This document shows, in pieces, positions 46,372-58,499 of a stretch of DNA of 64,000 nucleotides. The stretch is from Suillus spraguei (Eukaryota > Basidiomycota > Agaricomycetes > Boletales > Suillaceae): positions 1 to 64,000 of the forward strand of contig JABCPU010000169.1 of NCBI GenBank assembly GCA_016800925.1, read 5' to 3'. A program made the translations under genes and the position numbers. The notes under the pieces were generated by a model that was not told the origin of the DNA, searched no databases, and saw only the letters and a list, made by a program, of their open reading frames with translations. The first letter of the stretch is position 1; every line of letters begins with the position of its first letter.

Positions 46372-47750
46372 CTTTGCTGAGGATGATGGTATTCTGAATC
46401 AACGGTTAGCATTAAGCGCCAAGGACCGGTCAATGAGAAGTCGTACTTTAATTACGCCATTGACTTAGAAGATTGAAGTTGGCAGAAGTTACTGCAGGGC
46501 CGAAGTAAGTTTACGGAAATTTGACAGATAGGCGCTCATCGACCTTCTCATGTTGGTATGAGAGGTCGTACTCCATCATGATGTTATGGATGGGTGCCAC
46601 ATCATTCCGTCCGATATTGCAATGACCGCGTCCGACACATTTAAGATCAAGAAAGTAGGACAGTGGGCTGTTGTTCCTCCAATGCAAGACAACCATGCTG
46701 GTCTTTTATTAGTAAGTATACAACTTGTGAAGGTCCTGAATACCTATGACGAAATGGTTGTCAGGTGCCAGTTACTAGTCAGGAATGATGGCATAATAAC
46801 ATGGAAATTCACATCAGCATCTGATTCTGCTATCACTCCTGCGAACTTTGCGGCGTATGGCGCTCGGAGATGCGTTGGTGGAGGAGTTCAGAGTAAGGGA
46901 AAGCAATATTAATATTGTGATGCATCATGCCAGTGGGCGGGTCGAAGCACGGAGGTGACTGTGCAAGTGAACAGGTGGAGCGCTGCACGCGCGGGGTAAG
47001 ACAACGTGACAAGTAGCGTAAGCCAAGGGTGATTTGAGAGCCTAAGCTGCATCACCCCTGGCCCGTAGGCCTGAGTCTCTGTTGCCGCAAGTTTACGGTA
47101 TCCTAGTAGTAGATCTCGGAGCCCGGGTGTCGATGACCCCGATCTGCATTATCATTATCGCCGCATAGCAGGGCGGGTCAAGACTCATCGCGGAGATGTT
47201 TGTAACTACGATGACAGGGATATTGAATAATGGTTTGGCAGCTGGATGTGATGCTGCAATTTACGAGTATTGAACTTTGGTTCGAACTGGCAAGTTCCGT
47301 GATCCGGGTCATCTGGGCCGTGACAATCACTAATTGCCAATTGATACTTCCTTCACTCAACAAAAACCTTCCTGCATTGTTGTTCTGTGGGAGACTCGCG
47401 GCCGGATGAGCTCAAAGAGTCTTTGTTCGTCGAAGCTTGTGTGGCAACTAGGACATAAAAAAAAAGATGCACGTGTTTCTACTCTTTGTTCTCGTTCCAG
47501 GTTTGGTACCAAGAGCAACACAAATTTCCGGGATATCTAGTATAAAAGCACATGATTTACTCTTCTAGCAACTTGCTCTCTTTCTGTTCTCCTCGTCTTC
47601 CTGGCTGTGGCGAGCTGTGCTTGCACCTTTCTATCGTTTTGCGAAACCCTCTTTTTAACCTACTTCAATTCTATACTGATCTTCAGCTCCTTGCTGTCAA
47701 ATTGAACGACTTTCCTCGACGAACAAAAAAATTCTAACGTCTTGGTTACG
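46372..47750. other. Intergenic region
   Basis: About 1.4 kb. No gene is supported. It ends with the promoter of the CBM19-like gene, including a TATA box. Confidence 0.4.
47541..47548 (+). promoter_or_regulatory. TATA box of the CBM19-like gene
   Basis: TATAAAAG, 203 bp upstream of the ATG at 47751 and followed by a C/T-rich stretch, as in many strongly expressed fungal secretory genes. Confidence 0.55.
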
Positions 47751-48955
47751 ATGCAATTCACTGTTCTTACTGTATTCGCTCTTGCCGCTACCGCCTCTGT
47801 GCACGGTGCACCAGTCCATAAGCGTATAGCGCAGGTCATTTCTGACTCGACCACCAAGTGGGAGGCAGCATGTGTAAGTTCTTGCAAACACCTCGGCTTG
47901 TCGTATCTCATAATATCGTCCCAGGATGCTGCTGGTGGAGGTACCCAATGCAACCAAGTTGCTGTTGCGTCCTTCAGCACTCTTCTTGCTGCTCCAGGTC
48001 CATGCGAGCAGCAGAATGCCGCTGACAACATGGTTGACCTCGCAAAGACTCTCAGTAGCAACGCAGACATGATTAAATTTGCTCAGATCTTCGCCCAGCA
48101 ACCCCGAAACTCGGTCCGTATTTTTTCATGTCCATTTTCTCCACCAACACTTACAGAATTCTATGCACACAGCCCACATCACAGAGCGTGCCCTACTGCC
48201 AGTCTGCCCCGCGTAATGCTGAGCTCAATGGGCTCTACCAGTGTCAGTTCCAGGGTGATAGCCCAACGACCTTTGTCGGTGGTATTGCTGTTGGCGGTAA
48301 CGGGACTATTCCTTTTGGCATGAGCGCACCTGTCAACCCGGCTGGTTCTTGTCCCGCAAACCCCTCCGGTCCCATCGCTGATGGCTCACAACTCGTGGAT
48401 CTCACCCAGAACCCTGGCGTCAGTGGCACATCTGCCTCCAATGACACCACTGGTGGAAGCAACACCACCTCAACAGTGACCACATCTTCTGCTACACCTT
48501 CGTCTGATTCTTCGAATTCTGACTGCGGTGAAGATTCAACTGGGTCCATGCTTACTGCTTCGCCCACTATGGCAGCTTCTAGCGCTGCCGCCCTGTCGGC
48601 AACACCTTCTAGTACTGGTGGAAACTTCAAGCTCGCCAACGGTCAGAACGCTCAGAAGCTCAACGCGCAATTCGCTACACTAACTGTTACCTCTACGTGC
48701 ACTGGTCAGTCTTGCTTTACTTGAGTAGCAAGTCATTTTCTAACATTTGATGCAGAGGGTACCAATGCATGCGTCAATAGCGCCTTTGCGCAGTGCGTAG
48801 GGGGCACGTATGTGACTCAATCTTGTGGGTCGGGTCTCATTTGTGCTGCCCTTCCTCTTGTCAACTCTGCTGGAACGTCGATCACGTGTACTACGAATGC
48901 TGATGCTTTGGCTCGCATTGCTGCCACCGGTGCACAGGGTGGCCTCACTGGATGA
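47751..48955 (+). CDS. Secreted protein with a CBM19-like chitin-binding module
   Basis: Secreted protein of 347 aa, four exons: 47751-47873, 47925-48113, 48173-48704, 48756-48955. Signal peptide MQFTVLTVFALAATASVHGA. An N-terminal helical region follows (DLAKTLSSNADMIKFAQIFA), a short domain with CQSAPRNAELNGLYQCQFQG, then a Ser/Thr-rich linker (residues about 180-260), which is likely O-glycosylated. The last about 90 residues read KLANGQNAQKLNAQFATL, STC, NACVNSAFAQCVGGTYV, CGSGLICAALPLVNSAGTS, matching carbohydrate-binding module family 19. Such modules bind chitin, so a role at the cell wall is likely; no catalytic domain is present. The start is set by the signal peptide. No frameshift. 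TATAAAAG lies 203 bp upstream. Confidence 0.85.
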
Positions 48956-49704
48956 GGTTATTGAAAACTGGTAGAAGTCAGTGATCAAGTCGCTAGTCGA
49001 CATTGATATCATTTTTCTCGTCGTGGTTTGGATCAATATGGTCTACCATCTACTACTATAATGTTGTGTTATACTGCTCATGATATTATTATTACTATCA
49101 GTATTGGTGGTGCGAGTCGCTGCATGTATTCTAAAGTGTATGATCAATGCTAGCCTCCCCTAGTCAGACCATGGCAGTTGTTCCCGTTTGATTATGGACC
49201 CTGGCAATGCGGGTGGATCATTCTGCTAATGGATATTGTTCGGGGATTGCCTTGCGTATGGGGGGCACAAGTAGATAGGACCGAGATTCAGACATCCAAG
49301 TTGAGAGGATCGCTCTAGACTTTACATGATCGATGAGATCAATGCGAACCGAACGATGGATAAAACGAGATCCCTGTTATCAAGTTTTGTCCCACAACGG
49401 TACCGTCGGTAGCTGCATAGCCCTTGATCGTTGGTTAGTAGTAGTTTATTCTTGATACAGACACAGAAGTGATCATCCTCTCATTCTGAATATGTTCGGA
49501 CCACTGATTTTACAAGCACGTGACTAGACGCGTCGCGATGGAGTCTGTTTGTTCGTGGCAGTGCCAATTAACTCATTAAGGTTTCATCGCAGAGTATAAA
49601 TACAAGGTGCCTGCCAGATATCCCACCTGCTCCCCGTCCTCAATTTACGTGCATTTATTTACGACTTATTCTCAATATTTCTTACTCGTCAATCGCCTCG
49701 CAAT
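48956..49704. other. Intergenic region
   Basis: About 750 bp. Nothing but a TATA box near the end. Confidence 0.4.
49595..49602 (+). promoter_or_regulatory. TATA box of the gene at 49705
   Basis: TATAAATA, 103 bp upstream of the ATG at 49705, followed by pyrimidine-rich leader sequence. Confidence 0.6.
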
Positions 49705-50983
49705 ATGATTTCCGCTATCTTCGACGGTGCTGCCCATGTCACCGTCGCTGGGTGCCTCGGAGCATTCTTTTTCAAGCAAACTGTGGTGGATCGCACGTCT
49801 AAGGTCGTCAAAGAAGCGGAGAACGTCACCGCTGGCCTCGTCATATCCGAACTCTGCATTTCTGTCGTGGTCCTAGTTCTAGCTTCCAACAAGACCGCCC
49901 GGATACTCCTCAGTAAAGATGCCCAGCCCCCTCCGAAGCACAATTTGGCCGAGCTCAATGTACCTCTCATCTGCAACGAAATGTCTGGGTTTTCTCCAAT
50001 TTCATCAAATTCAATCGCAACCGAACCCTGCAGCACTTCGCCATCCGCATCAATTGCATCGAATCCAATCACAAAGACTCCGACTGCTGCACTTCATCAT
50101 TTAGTACATGTTCCACACTATATACACTGTCACCACTACTCCCAGCTTCACCGGTTCAGAATACAAAACGTCTCTCGATCGATTCTGACACCACTCTCGT
50201 CGACCACTGCGATGACGATTTCGCGAAGGATTTTTCTGACGCAGACCACCAAGAAAGTACTTTTCACAAGGTATGAAGTCTTATAGTATACTCGAACTTT
50301 ATCACTTACAATGTTTGAATCTCTAGGACGACAGTAACTGTTCCGGTAGCAACCTGCCGTACCCAGGCACTGAGTCATTCACGATTGATGACCCGGATGG
50401 ACCCTCCGAGTCTCAACGGATGCAGCTCCAGCCAATTATCCCCAGGGACAGAAACAGGACGACATCTGCATTCACTGAAGTTCCGCTTCTGGTGGACACT
50501 TCGACTCAAACGACCACGGTGCTCTCCGAGTCTCTAGGCAGCATCTCACCTCCGATTGTCACCCCCCGGCTGAAACCCCCAGATACGAAATGGCATCGTA
50601 ATTTCCGCTCGGGCAGATACAAGGTATGGACATGCTCAGTGTGAAATTAAGTGCCCCACTCATTGTCATTTGTTAGCACGAATCTAGATCCACTCGCTTG
50701 GCCGCTGTCCGTGATAGCATCAAGCGCACTCGTACCAAGCAGCTGGAACATGCTACTATGATCGGTAAGTGATTTATGGTACTCCCGCTTTCCTTGTTGA
50801 TTTCAAATAGATCACCTTGAACAACTCCATAACGAGCTCCTCGCTGACCAAGCTGCTCTTATCGACGGCTGGGCAGCTGCCATGGTGCAGCTTGGACTAA
50901 CCTCTATGCTGTCGCCCGAACTATCGCTTCTGCACCACAAGACGCCCAACCCGGGAACCTCGATCGAACTTATTCAAGACTGA
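49705..50983 (+). CDS. Hypothetical protein with N-terminal hydrophobic segments; one apparent frameshift
   Basis: Not recognised. About 374 aa, four exons: 49705-50270, 50327-50623, 50677-50764, 50811-50983. N-terminal hydrophobic segments are AAHVTVAGCLGAFFF and LVISELCISVVVLVLA; a Cys-containing acidic part follows, then a Ser/Thr/Pro-rich region, a basic stretch RLAAVRDSIKRTRTKQLEHA and a helical end with LEQLHNELLADQAALIDGWA. Exon 1 changes frame at about 49979, where GAAATGTCTGG would need one more A to read CNENVWVFSNFIKF; the later part of exon 1 (RLSIDSDTTLVDH, then FSDADHQESTFHK) is open only in that second frame and then splices in phase. Total length is a multiple of three only with the extra base. 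Likely a membrane-associated protein; no function can be given. Confidence 0.65.
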
Positions 50984-51780
50984 CACTTTCACACAATGCT
51001 ACTCCTGAGGTCCCCTACGACCAAATCCCGAAGACTCGCAAAGGCCTCCCTCGCTATTCCCTACGATCTGGAGCTTCACTGCCCACGAGGTTGAAGGCCA
51101 CCGCTAGCCGGGCCGCGCACAAACTATCTCTTCGCGCCGTCTAGCCTATTTCTGCAATCTTCGATGTCGGATGTCCCCTACGACCGAATCCCGACGCAAC
51201 CGCAAACATGGCGACCTCCTTCCTGTCCCCAACTAGTATGACTTGGAGTTGAAGGTCACTGCCCGCGGCTCGCACATGAATCTATCCCGAATCCCTTTTC
51301 TTTTATTCGACATCATGTAAATGTCACTCGGTTTGTTTCTTTTATATATTTCACTTATCGGTATGTACCTGGCAGACAATGGACTGCCTGTGACTTATGG
51401 ACACCTCTTCCTTTTATTGATCTAAGAAGAATCTAAGAAGAAAGGGAGAACGGGTGTGAAAGTTGTCGCTAGCTCGCGTGGCTTTCGCGTAGGGCCATGT
51501 GGTTTTCGCTAAAGGCCACGTTTTTTCGGTTAGCTCGCTAGACGATTCCATAGAGAAAACTTGCGTGAACGCGTGAAAAAAATGTCCGATTTCAGAATTT
51601 CGACAGCTAAAATTCTACAGAGTCCAAAAATTTCGAAACACCTGCCAAACGCGATATAGTGGACAGTAATCCGCACGCCTGCTGCGCTCCGGGCACAATA
51701 CGGACAAACAACGCACTTTTCCTACCATGGGGGAGTGAGCATCGAGAATAGCAAAAGCAATAACGGAAAGTTTGTCACGC
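50984..51780. other. Region between the hypothetical gene and the Helitron
   Basis: 3' flank containing a diverged short duplication, then GC-poor DNA that may already be the 5' part of the Helitron. No gene is seen; the left Helitron end (TC) could not be fixed. Confidence 0.35.
51008..51290. repeat. Diverged tandem duplication
   Basis: GTCCCCTACGACCAAATCCCG near 51010 recurs as GTCCCCTACGACCGAATCCCG near 51171. Further shared pieces (GAGGTTGAAGGCCACCGC against GAGTTGAAGGTCACTGC) follow in the same order, so about 150 bp is duplicated with indels. Confidence 0.55.
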
Positions 51781-51792
51781 GTTGGGTTACAC

Positions 51793-52040
51793 AATTTGCT
51801 TGCATTTGGTTACACAAATCATTACACAATTTTGGTTGCATTTGGTGACACAAATCACAACACATTTTGATTACACCATTTGCTTACATTTGGTGACACA
51901 AATCACAACACATTTTGATTACACCATTTGCTTACATTTGGTGACACAAATCACAACACATTTTGATTACACCAATTTGCTTGCATTGAGTGACACAAAT
52001 CATAACACATTTTCATACACAATTTGGTGACACAAATTTT
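51793..52040 (+). repeat. 48-bp tandem repeat
   Basis: About five head-to-tail units of 48 bp. Perfect or near-perfect unit starts (TTTGGTGACACAAATCACAA) lie at 51841, 51889 and 51937, with diverged units on both sides. Because 48 is a multiple of three, the repeat is open in frame and mimics a repetitive 16-residue peptide; this is not evidence of a gene. It lies just upstream of the Helitron gene. Confidence 0.9.
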
Positions 52041-52226
52041 CACACAATTTGGCTGCTGCTTTTGACTAGAATTCTTGAATTACATTGCCTTCCCCTGCAG
52101 CCAAGTTGTAACAAAGTGCAATACACTTTTTGTGGGTTTTGTTTGTTATTGATGATGATAGGAATTGACTGATGGATGAGTTCAGAAAACTCAAATTTTG
52201 CTATAAACAACCATTTGAACGATAAA

Positions 52227-55200
52227 ATGGAACAAAATATACCTGTTCAGTGAGTTGCTGCTGATATGTATTGGTACATGATGCTAATGTTTGCGCATCA
52301 CCATTTAGAAATATAGAACAGACCACCCCAGAACGCGATCGTCGATCACAGCGCGAACTGGAAAGACTTGATCGACTTCAGATGACTTCCCCTAGCAGGC
52401 GCAATCGTCGTCATGCTATCCATACCAATCAGACCAGATCCGCTGCTCCTGTACAGCCAAATTTCATGCCAGCTGCGCCTGTTATGCAGCCTCCTCCTTA
52501 CTTTGCACATCAACCGCTGCCAGTTGCGCAATATCCTGGCTTGCCACGAAATGCAATCGAACATGTGTTGCATGCTCATCGTCCTCCTGTTGATTATAAT
52601 GCACGTTTGAATGACCAGACAAATGCTGCTCACAACAACAGACGTCGTCAGCGTAATGTTCGTCGACAGCAGGACAGAGAGGAGATAAGACAGCAGGCGC
52701 AAGCAGAGCTCATGGCAGCACAGATACAGCCTCCGCATATACCTCATATTCCTAACGAACCTGTTCAGCCTATTCAACCCGCACCTCCTGTGCCTCCTGT
52801 GTATGGTCCTATTCATTATGAGGGTGCAGTTGGTCCTCACAACTTTGATAATCCCCTCCAATACTTTGCACGTCCTGTACAACCTGTACCTGCACCACCT
52901 GAACCTGATAATCATGACCAGTTCAATGTCCAGTTTCGGCAGCAGCTTGAGGCAGAGCGCATTAGAAATGACTTGCTTGAAAGACAAGCACAGAATGAAT
53001 TTCTTCACCAGCAGCAGCAGATTCAGCATCAGTTGCAGCAGCAAGAAGCTGAGCGTGTCCGTAGACAGGCCCAGGATGATCTGGCAGCCTTTCACTTGAT
53101 GCAGCAGCAAGCTGCGCAGGGAAACGGAAACCATGCTTTGCACCAGCAGCAAATAGCTGAGATAATTGCTAGACATGCTGAGAATGCTCGCCGTGAACAG
53201 CCGCAAGAAGCTGATTTGATGAATCGACAGCACCGAGGCCCTCAGAACTTTGATGATCCTCACATACCTAATCCTATGCCACCCAGAAATAATGTACCAG
53301 CACAGGATGCATTTCGAAGACAGCAGATCCAATGGCAATTGCGCCAGCAAGAAGCCAGGAGGATCAATAGAGAGGCTGAGGAGGCTCTTCATCGACAGCA
53401 GCAGCAAGTTCGGCAACAGCAGATGCAGCAGCAGATGCAACAGCAGATGCAGCAGCAAATGCAGCAGCAAGAAGCTGGGCAGGTCAATATACAGAGTCAG
53501 CATGCTCTGGAACAGCAGCAGCAGGAACAGGAGCAGCACGATAGGCAGGATCGGGATCGTCTACGAGCAAGCCAACAAGAAGAAGCACGTCACAACCGTG
53601 AGGAGCAGAGAGTTCATGAGCGGCAGGAGCGTCTTGAGGAGGCACTACATGAATATAACGATCCATTATCTGAACAGCAACATGCAGAAGATGAGGAGAG
53701 AAGAAGAACACAGCAAGAAGAACAACGCCAAGAGCATGAAGCAGAGGATGACCAGCGTATCAATCAGGTCATTCCTGTTCCTGATGGAGCCCGAGCATAT
53801 ACGGAACCGATAAACCATCACACTCTTGGTCCTCTTAACGTAGAGTGCCCCAAATGTCATGCACTTCACTTTGCATGCGAAAGACTATCCAACTCCTCTT
53901 TACGAAATCCTCGCTTTGGTATGTGCTGCTTGCAGGGCCAAGTCAGCCTTCCCCCATTTCCAGCATGGCCACCTGAGCTAGAGCGGGCCTATGTGGACAG
54001 AACATTTGTGTCCAAAATTCGCCAGTACAACAGTGCTCTTGCATTTACCTCTGTTGGTGTCAATATCGAGGATCGTGCTCTTCAAGGATCTGGCCCAAAT
54101 GCTTTTCGTATTCATGGTTCTCTTCACCATCTCATGGGCAGTCTTTTGCCTCCAGAAGGTGTCCAGCCTTCATACGCTCAACTTTATATATATGACTCTG
54201 AAGAAGCCACCAACATACGCACCACCCGCCCTGGAAATGAAGGCCTCGATCCTCAGATTCTCAGAGATCTGCACGATATGTTGCATCGCAACCACCCATA
54301 TGCCGCTGTGTATAAGCAGGCATATCAAGTCATGCGAGAGAAGCCTCCAGAGGAGCAGACAGACCTTTCTATGCTTATTCATTTCCAGCCAGGCACAGAT
54401 GGTCGAAGATATAATCTTCCCACTGCCAATGATATTGCTGGAATTCTTCCTGGAGACGGATCCGAGGAGGTGCGTCATGCACGCGACATTATCGTATATT
54501 ATCAAGGCGGTCCGCTTCGGCGCATAAGTCAACTTAGCCATGCATACGCCTGTCTTCATTATGTCATTCTCTTTCCTAAGGGAGAGGATGGCTGGGACCT
54601 CTACATTGATATGATCGTTCCTGTGGGTGGGCGTGCACGTGCAAAAAAAGTGACTCAGCTGCTGTATTACGCCTTTCGACTTCATCCCCGCCCCCCTCGC
54701 CTGGATCACAATAACATCTTTCGTGGTGGAAGGCTGTTCCAGCAGTATGTGGTTGATGCTTGGGCATCAATCGAGCAGAGCAGACTCAACTGGATAAGAA
54801 ACAATCAGAAGAAGCTCAGGGCTGACTGCTACCGAGGGCTGACAGATAATGTTTTCAATGATGGAGTGGGCAATTTAGCTGAGACAGGTCGTTCCATAAT
54901 CCTTCCCTCCTCTCATAATGGAAGCCCTCGGTATATGCAGCAGCTGCTGCAGGACTCTCTGGCCATCTGCCGTGCCTGCAAGAAGCCCGATCTTTTCCTG
55001 ACGATGACTGCCAATGGAAGCTGGCCTGAGATTACTGAGAATCTCCTTCCAGGTAAAGAGACATATTTTGATGCATTATTATGACATGATCCTGATGAGT
55101 TTTCTTATGTAGGTCAGAGTGCTGTGGACCGTCCAGACTTGGTTGCTCGCGTATTTTACCAGAAGCAGAAGGCTCTCTTGAAGAAGGTTCGCGATGGCTA

Positions 55201-58117
55201 CTACGGCAAGGTTGCGGGATTGGTGTACACCATTGAATATCAGAAGCGTGGCCTGCCTCACATGCACCTTCTCATCTTCCTGGATCCAGATCACAAGATT
55301 CGCACTGTGGAACAGATCGACTCCTTCATCTCCGCCCAAATCCCTGACAGAAATGTCCATCCACAACTCTATGAGGCCGTACAAAAATACATGCTCCATG
55401 GCCCCTGCACTACGCAGCGTTGCTTGGAGAATGGAAAGTGCAAGAAGCGTTATCCAAAGTCTTTCACTCCCCAGACATTGATGAAGGAGGACGGCTATCC
55501 AGAGTATGCCAGGCCAGACAATGGTCGCACCATCCAAAAAAATGATGACATCTTCACCAACAAAGATGTCGTTCCCCACCCCCCGCAACTGCTGGTAGAA
55601 TTCAACTGCCACATCAATCTCGAAGTCTGTGCTTCTATCAAGTCGGTCAAATACATCCACAAGTACATCTACAAGGGAAATGACCGTGCCACATTGGAGA
55701 TGACAGGACCGGTGGATGAGGTCAAAACCTATCTTGACTCCAGATACATCAGCTCCACTGAGGCCGCATGGCACATCTTTGAGTTTGGAATGCACCTTGA
55801 ATGGCCCTCTGTCTATCGCTTGCCGGTCCACCTCCCAGATGAACACATGGTGTTTTATGATCCTGAGGATAATGCACAGGATGTTCTTGAGCGCGCAGCA
55901 ACCAAGGAGACTTGCCTCACTGGATGGTTCAAGGCTAACTCCAATAATGTCTTGGTGGCTGCTGGAGCCCACGACCACCTCTACCAGGACTTCCCCTCAA
56001 GATTCGTATGGAACAAGACAGCGTGGAAGATACGCCAACGCGGAATAGCGATTGGAAGGATGTACTCTGCTGCACCTGGCTCCGGAGAGCGCTTCTACCT
56101 GAGATTGCTTTTGACTGTAGTAAAAGGTATGGTCCTGACGTCAATTTTTATGAATAAAACTTACCATCTATGTCTTCAAGGGGCCACCTCCTATGAGAAC
56201 CTTCGGACAGTTGACGGTGTCTTATGCGACACTTTCAAGGAGGCATGTCGGCACAGGGGTCTGCTTGAGGATGATAATGAATGGATCCAGTGCTTGCAGG
56301 ACGCCTCTCATATGAGCACTGGACATGGCATGCGCAACCTCTTTGCCATCATCCTCATACACTGCAACCCTACAGACCCCAGTGATCTTTGGAACCACTT
56401 CAAGGAGAATCTCTGCGATGATCTGTGCCACCGCCTATCACGCGTCCCATTCAGCATCCCCGACCCTACAGATGAAGAGGTTCATGACTATGGTCTCTAT
56501 CTCATCGATGGCATGCTCCGCAAAAATGGAAAGTCTTTGCAAGCGATTCCTCAGATGCCTGTACCTCAAATGGCAGCAAGATGGGGGGCCATGCAGGGAA
56601 ATCAGCTCATTGCCGAGCAGCTCCAATATAACCAGGAGGAGCTCCAGCAGATGGTGAACCAAGGAGTGCTTTCTCTTAATCAGGAGCAGAGGACAGTCTT
56701 TGATGCAGTGGTCGATGATGCCATGCAACGTAATGAACAAAGACCTGGACATTCATACTTTGTCCACAGTGCAGGTGGATGTGGAAAGACATATCTCTGC
56801 AAGCTCATTGCTTCAAAGCTCCGTGCTGAAGGCAAGATTGTCCTATGCGTGGCTTCCTCTGGAATCGCTTCTCTCCTCCTGCCAGGCGGACGCACGGCTC
56901 ATTCTCGATTCAAAATTCCAATTCCCATCAATGAGGACAGCTCCTGCAACATCAAGAAAGGAGATGTCGTGCATGAGCTTCTCAAGGCCACCTCCCTCAT
57001 CATCTGCGATGAAATTCCTATGCTACACCGTCACAATCTGGAATGCCTTGATCGCTCATTGCGCGACCTTCTGAACGTCGATGCTGATTTTGGAGGAATG
57101 ACGATGCTCTTTGGAGGAGACTTCAGACAGACCCTGCCGGTGGTGCCTCATGGATCCAGGGAGCAGATAGTGGGCGCTACATTTTGCAGATCTCGCATCT
57201 GGCCAAGGCTTCGCATCTTCCACCTAAAGACAAATATGCGGCTTGGCCAAGACCCCGCCTCTGATGAATTTGCAAAGTGGCTTCTTGAGATTGGAGCTGG
57301 GAAGGGCACACATGCAGATGGAACGGTCGCCCTTCCGATTCATATGCGCTGCCCTGACAATGATATCCGCTCTCTCATCAATGCCCTATACTCTCCTATT
57401 CTGCTCCCTGGGCATCCTCCTGTGAATGATTCCTTCTTCCTGGAACGTACCATCCTCTCCGCAAAGAACACTGATGTGGACGAAATCAATGCCAACATTC
57501 TTGAATCATTCCCTGGAGATAAAGCGGTCTTCACCAGTGCAGACTCAATCACTGAGAAGGACTATGACTACATCCCACCTGAGTACCTTCATACTCTCAC
57601 GCCATCAGGGTTCCCTTTGCACAAATTGGAACTCAAAGTGGGTGTTCCTCTCATGTCGTTGCGCAACTTGGACCCCACCAATGGCCTCTATAATGGAACC
57701 AGGATGATCCTCCTGTCTTGGACCACGCGCGTCCTCAGGTGTCGTATTCTTAGAGATGGAGTTGATGAAGCTCATCAAGACGATCAGAACACTGTCCTAA
57801 TCCCCCGCATGACGCTGGATGCCACATCTGAAGACAACCCTATCCCTTTCAAGCGTCGCCAGTTCCCCGTTCGTCTTGCATTCGCTATGACAATCAACAA
57901 GGCTCAAGGTCAAAGTGTGAAGTGGGTTGGGCTGGATTTGCGGACTCCCGTGTTCAGTCATGGACAGCTGTATGTGGCTTTGTCTCGCTGCACTCACCCA
58001 GAGAGAGTGCGTGCCATCTTTCCGGAGCATGAAGAAGGGTCAAAGACGACCAATGTGGTGTATACAGAAGTGCTGAGAGGACTTAGAGATAGAGATGATA
58101 TGGAGGTTGAGGATTGA
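52227..58117 (+). CDS. Helitron Rep/helicase transposase
   Basis: Rolling-circle transposase of about 1905 aa. Exons: 52227-52249, 52309-55052, 55113-56126, 56181-58117, giving 5718 bp in phase. Residues about 200-500 are Gln-rich with runs of MQQQ and coiled-coil character. The Helitron_like_N domain follows (VECPKCHALHFACERL, then YVILFPKGEDGWDLYI). Rep motif 2 is the HUH pair in GLPHMHLLIFLD; motif 3, with two Tyr, is KYIHKYIYKGNDRA. The Pif1-like helicase has Walker A AGGCGKTYLC, Walker B LIICDEIPML, GGDFRQTLPVV, and the C-terminal FAMTINKAQGQS and HGQLYVALSRC. Rep nicks and joins single strands and the helicase unwinds the donor. The intron at 56127-56180 has no stop. The tiny first exon was chosen because it supplies an ATG and splices in phase; otherwise the first Met is at 52382. 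Confidence 0.93.
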
Positions 58118-58282
58118 TTGATGTATATTGATGTACTTTTATATAGAGGACCGAATGTATAGTGCACTTTTAGATGGTGCAGTAGATTTTAGTTTTAGTT
58201 TTCTTGAAATGCTGCTCAAAATGTACATGTCTGTTTTAAAATCCACTATGATTGCGAATAAGTTAAGGTGCACGAAGTAGTG
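58118..58282. other. Helitron 3' flank
   Basis: AT-rich 3' region between the stop codon and the hairpin array; no gene. Confidence 0.4.
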
Positions 58283-58490
58283 ATTATTAGGATGAAGCCA
58301 AGGCCAGAAAGCCAAAAAGAGTGCGAAGCACTCTTTTTGGCTTTCTGTGCCTTGGGCAAAAGAGAATTATTGGGATGAAGCCAAGGCCAGGAAGGCAAAA
58401 AGAGTGCGAAGCACTCTTTTGCCTTCCTGTGCCTTGGGCAAACAGAATTATTAGGATGAAGCCTTGGCCAGGGAGCAAAAGGAGTGCGAA
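58283..58490. repeat. Tandem array of long hairpins
   Basis: Three units of about 82 bp, each starting ATTATTRGGATGAAGCC (58283, 58366, 58447). Unit 1 folds into a stem of about 27 bp: left arm 58297-58324, loop GAA, right arm 58328-58357. Unit 2 does the same with arms 58380-58407 and 58411-58439. Unit 3 keeps the left arm only and stops after GTGCGAA at 58490. The arms of units 1 and 2 differ at two positions with matching changes on both sides (AGAAAGCC/GGCTTTCT against AGGAAGGC/GCCTTCCT), so pairing is kept. It lies 170 bp after the Helitron stop codon. Confidence 0.9.
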
Positions 58491-58499
58491 TATGTACTG

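Noticed and set aside
51782..52030. 82-codon ORF with a 16-residue repeat
   Set aside because: Produced by the 48-bp tandem repeat, whose period is a multiple of three; no start context, splice or homology support.
52346..53539. 397-codon Leu-rich ORF on the - strand
   Set aside because: Complement of the Gln-rich CAG repeats in the Helitron gene (CTG reads as Leu); no independent evidence.
55079..55978. 299-codon ORF on the - strand
   Set aside because: Antisense shadow of the Helitron Rep domain.
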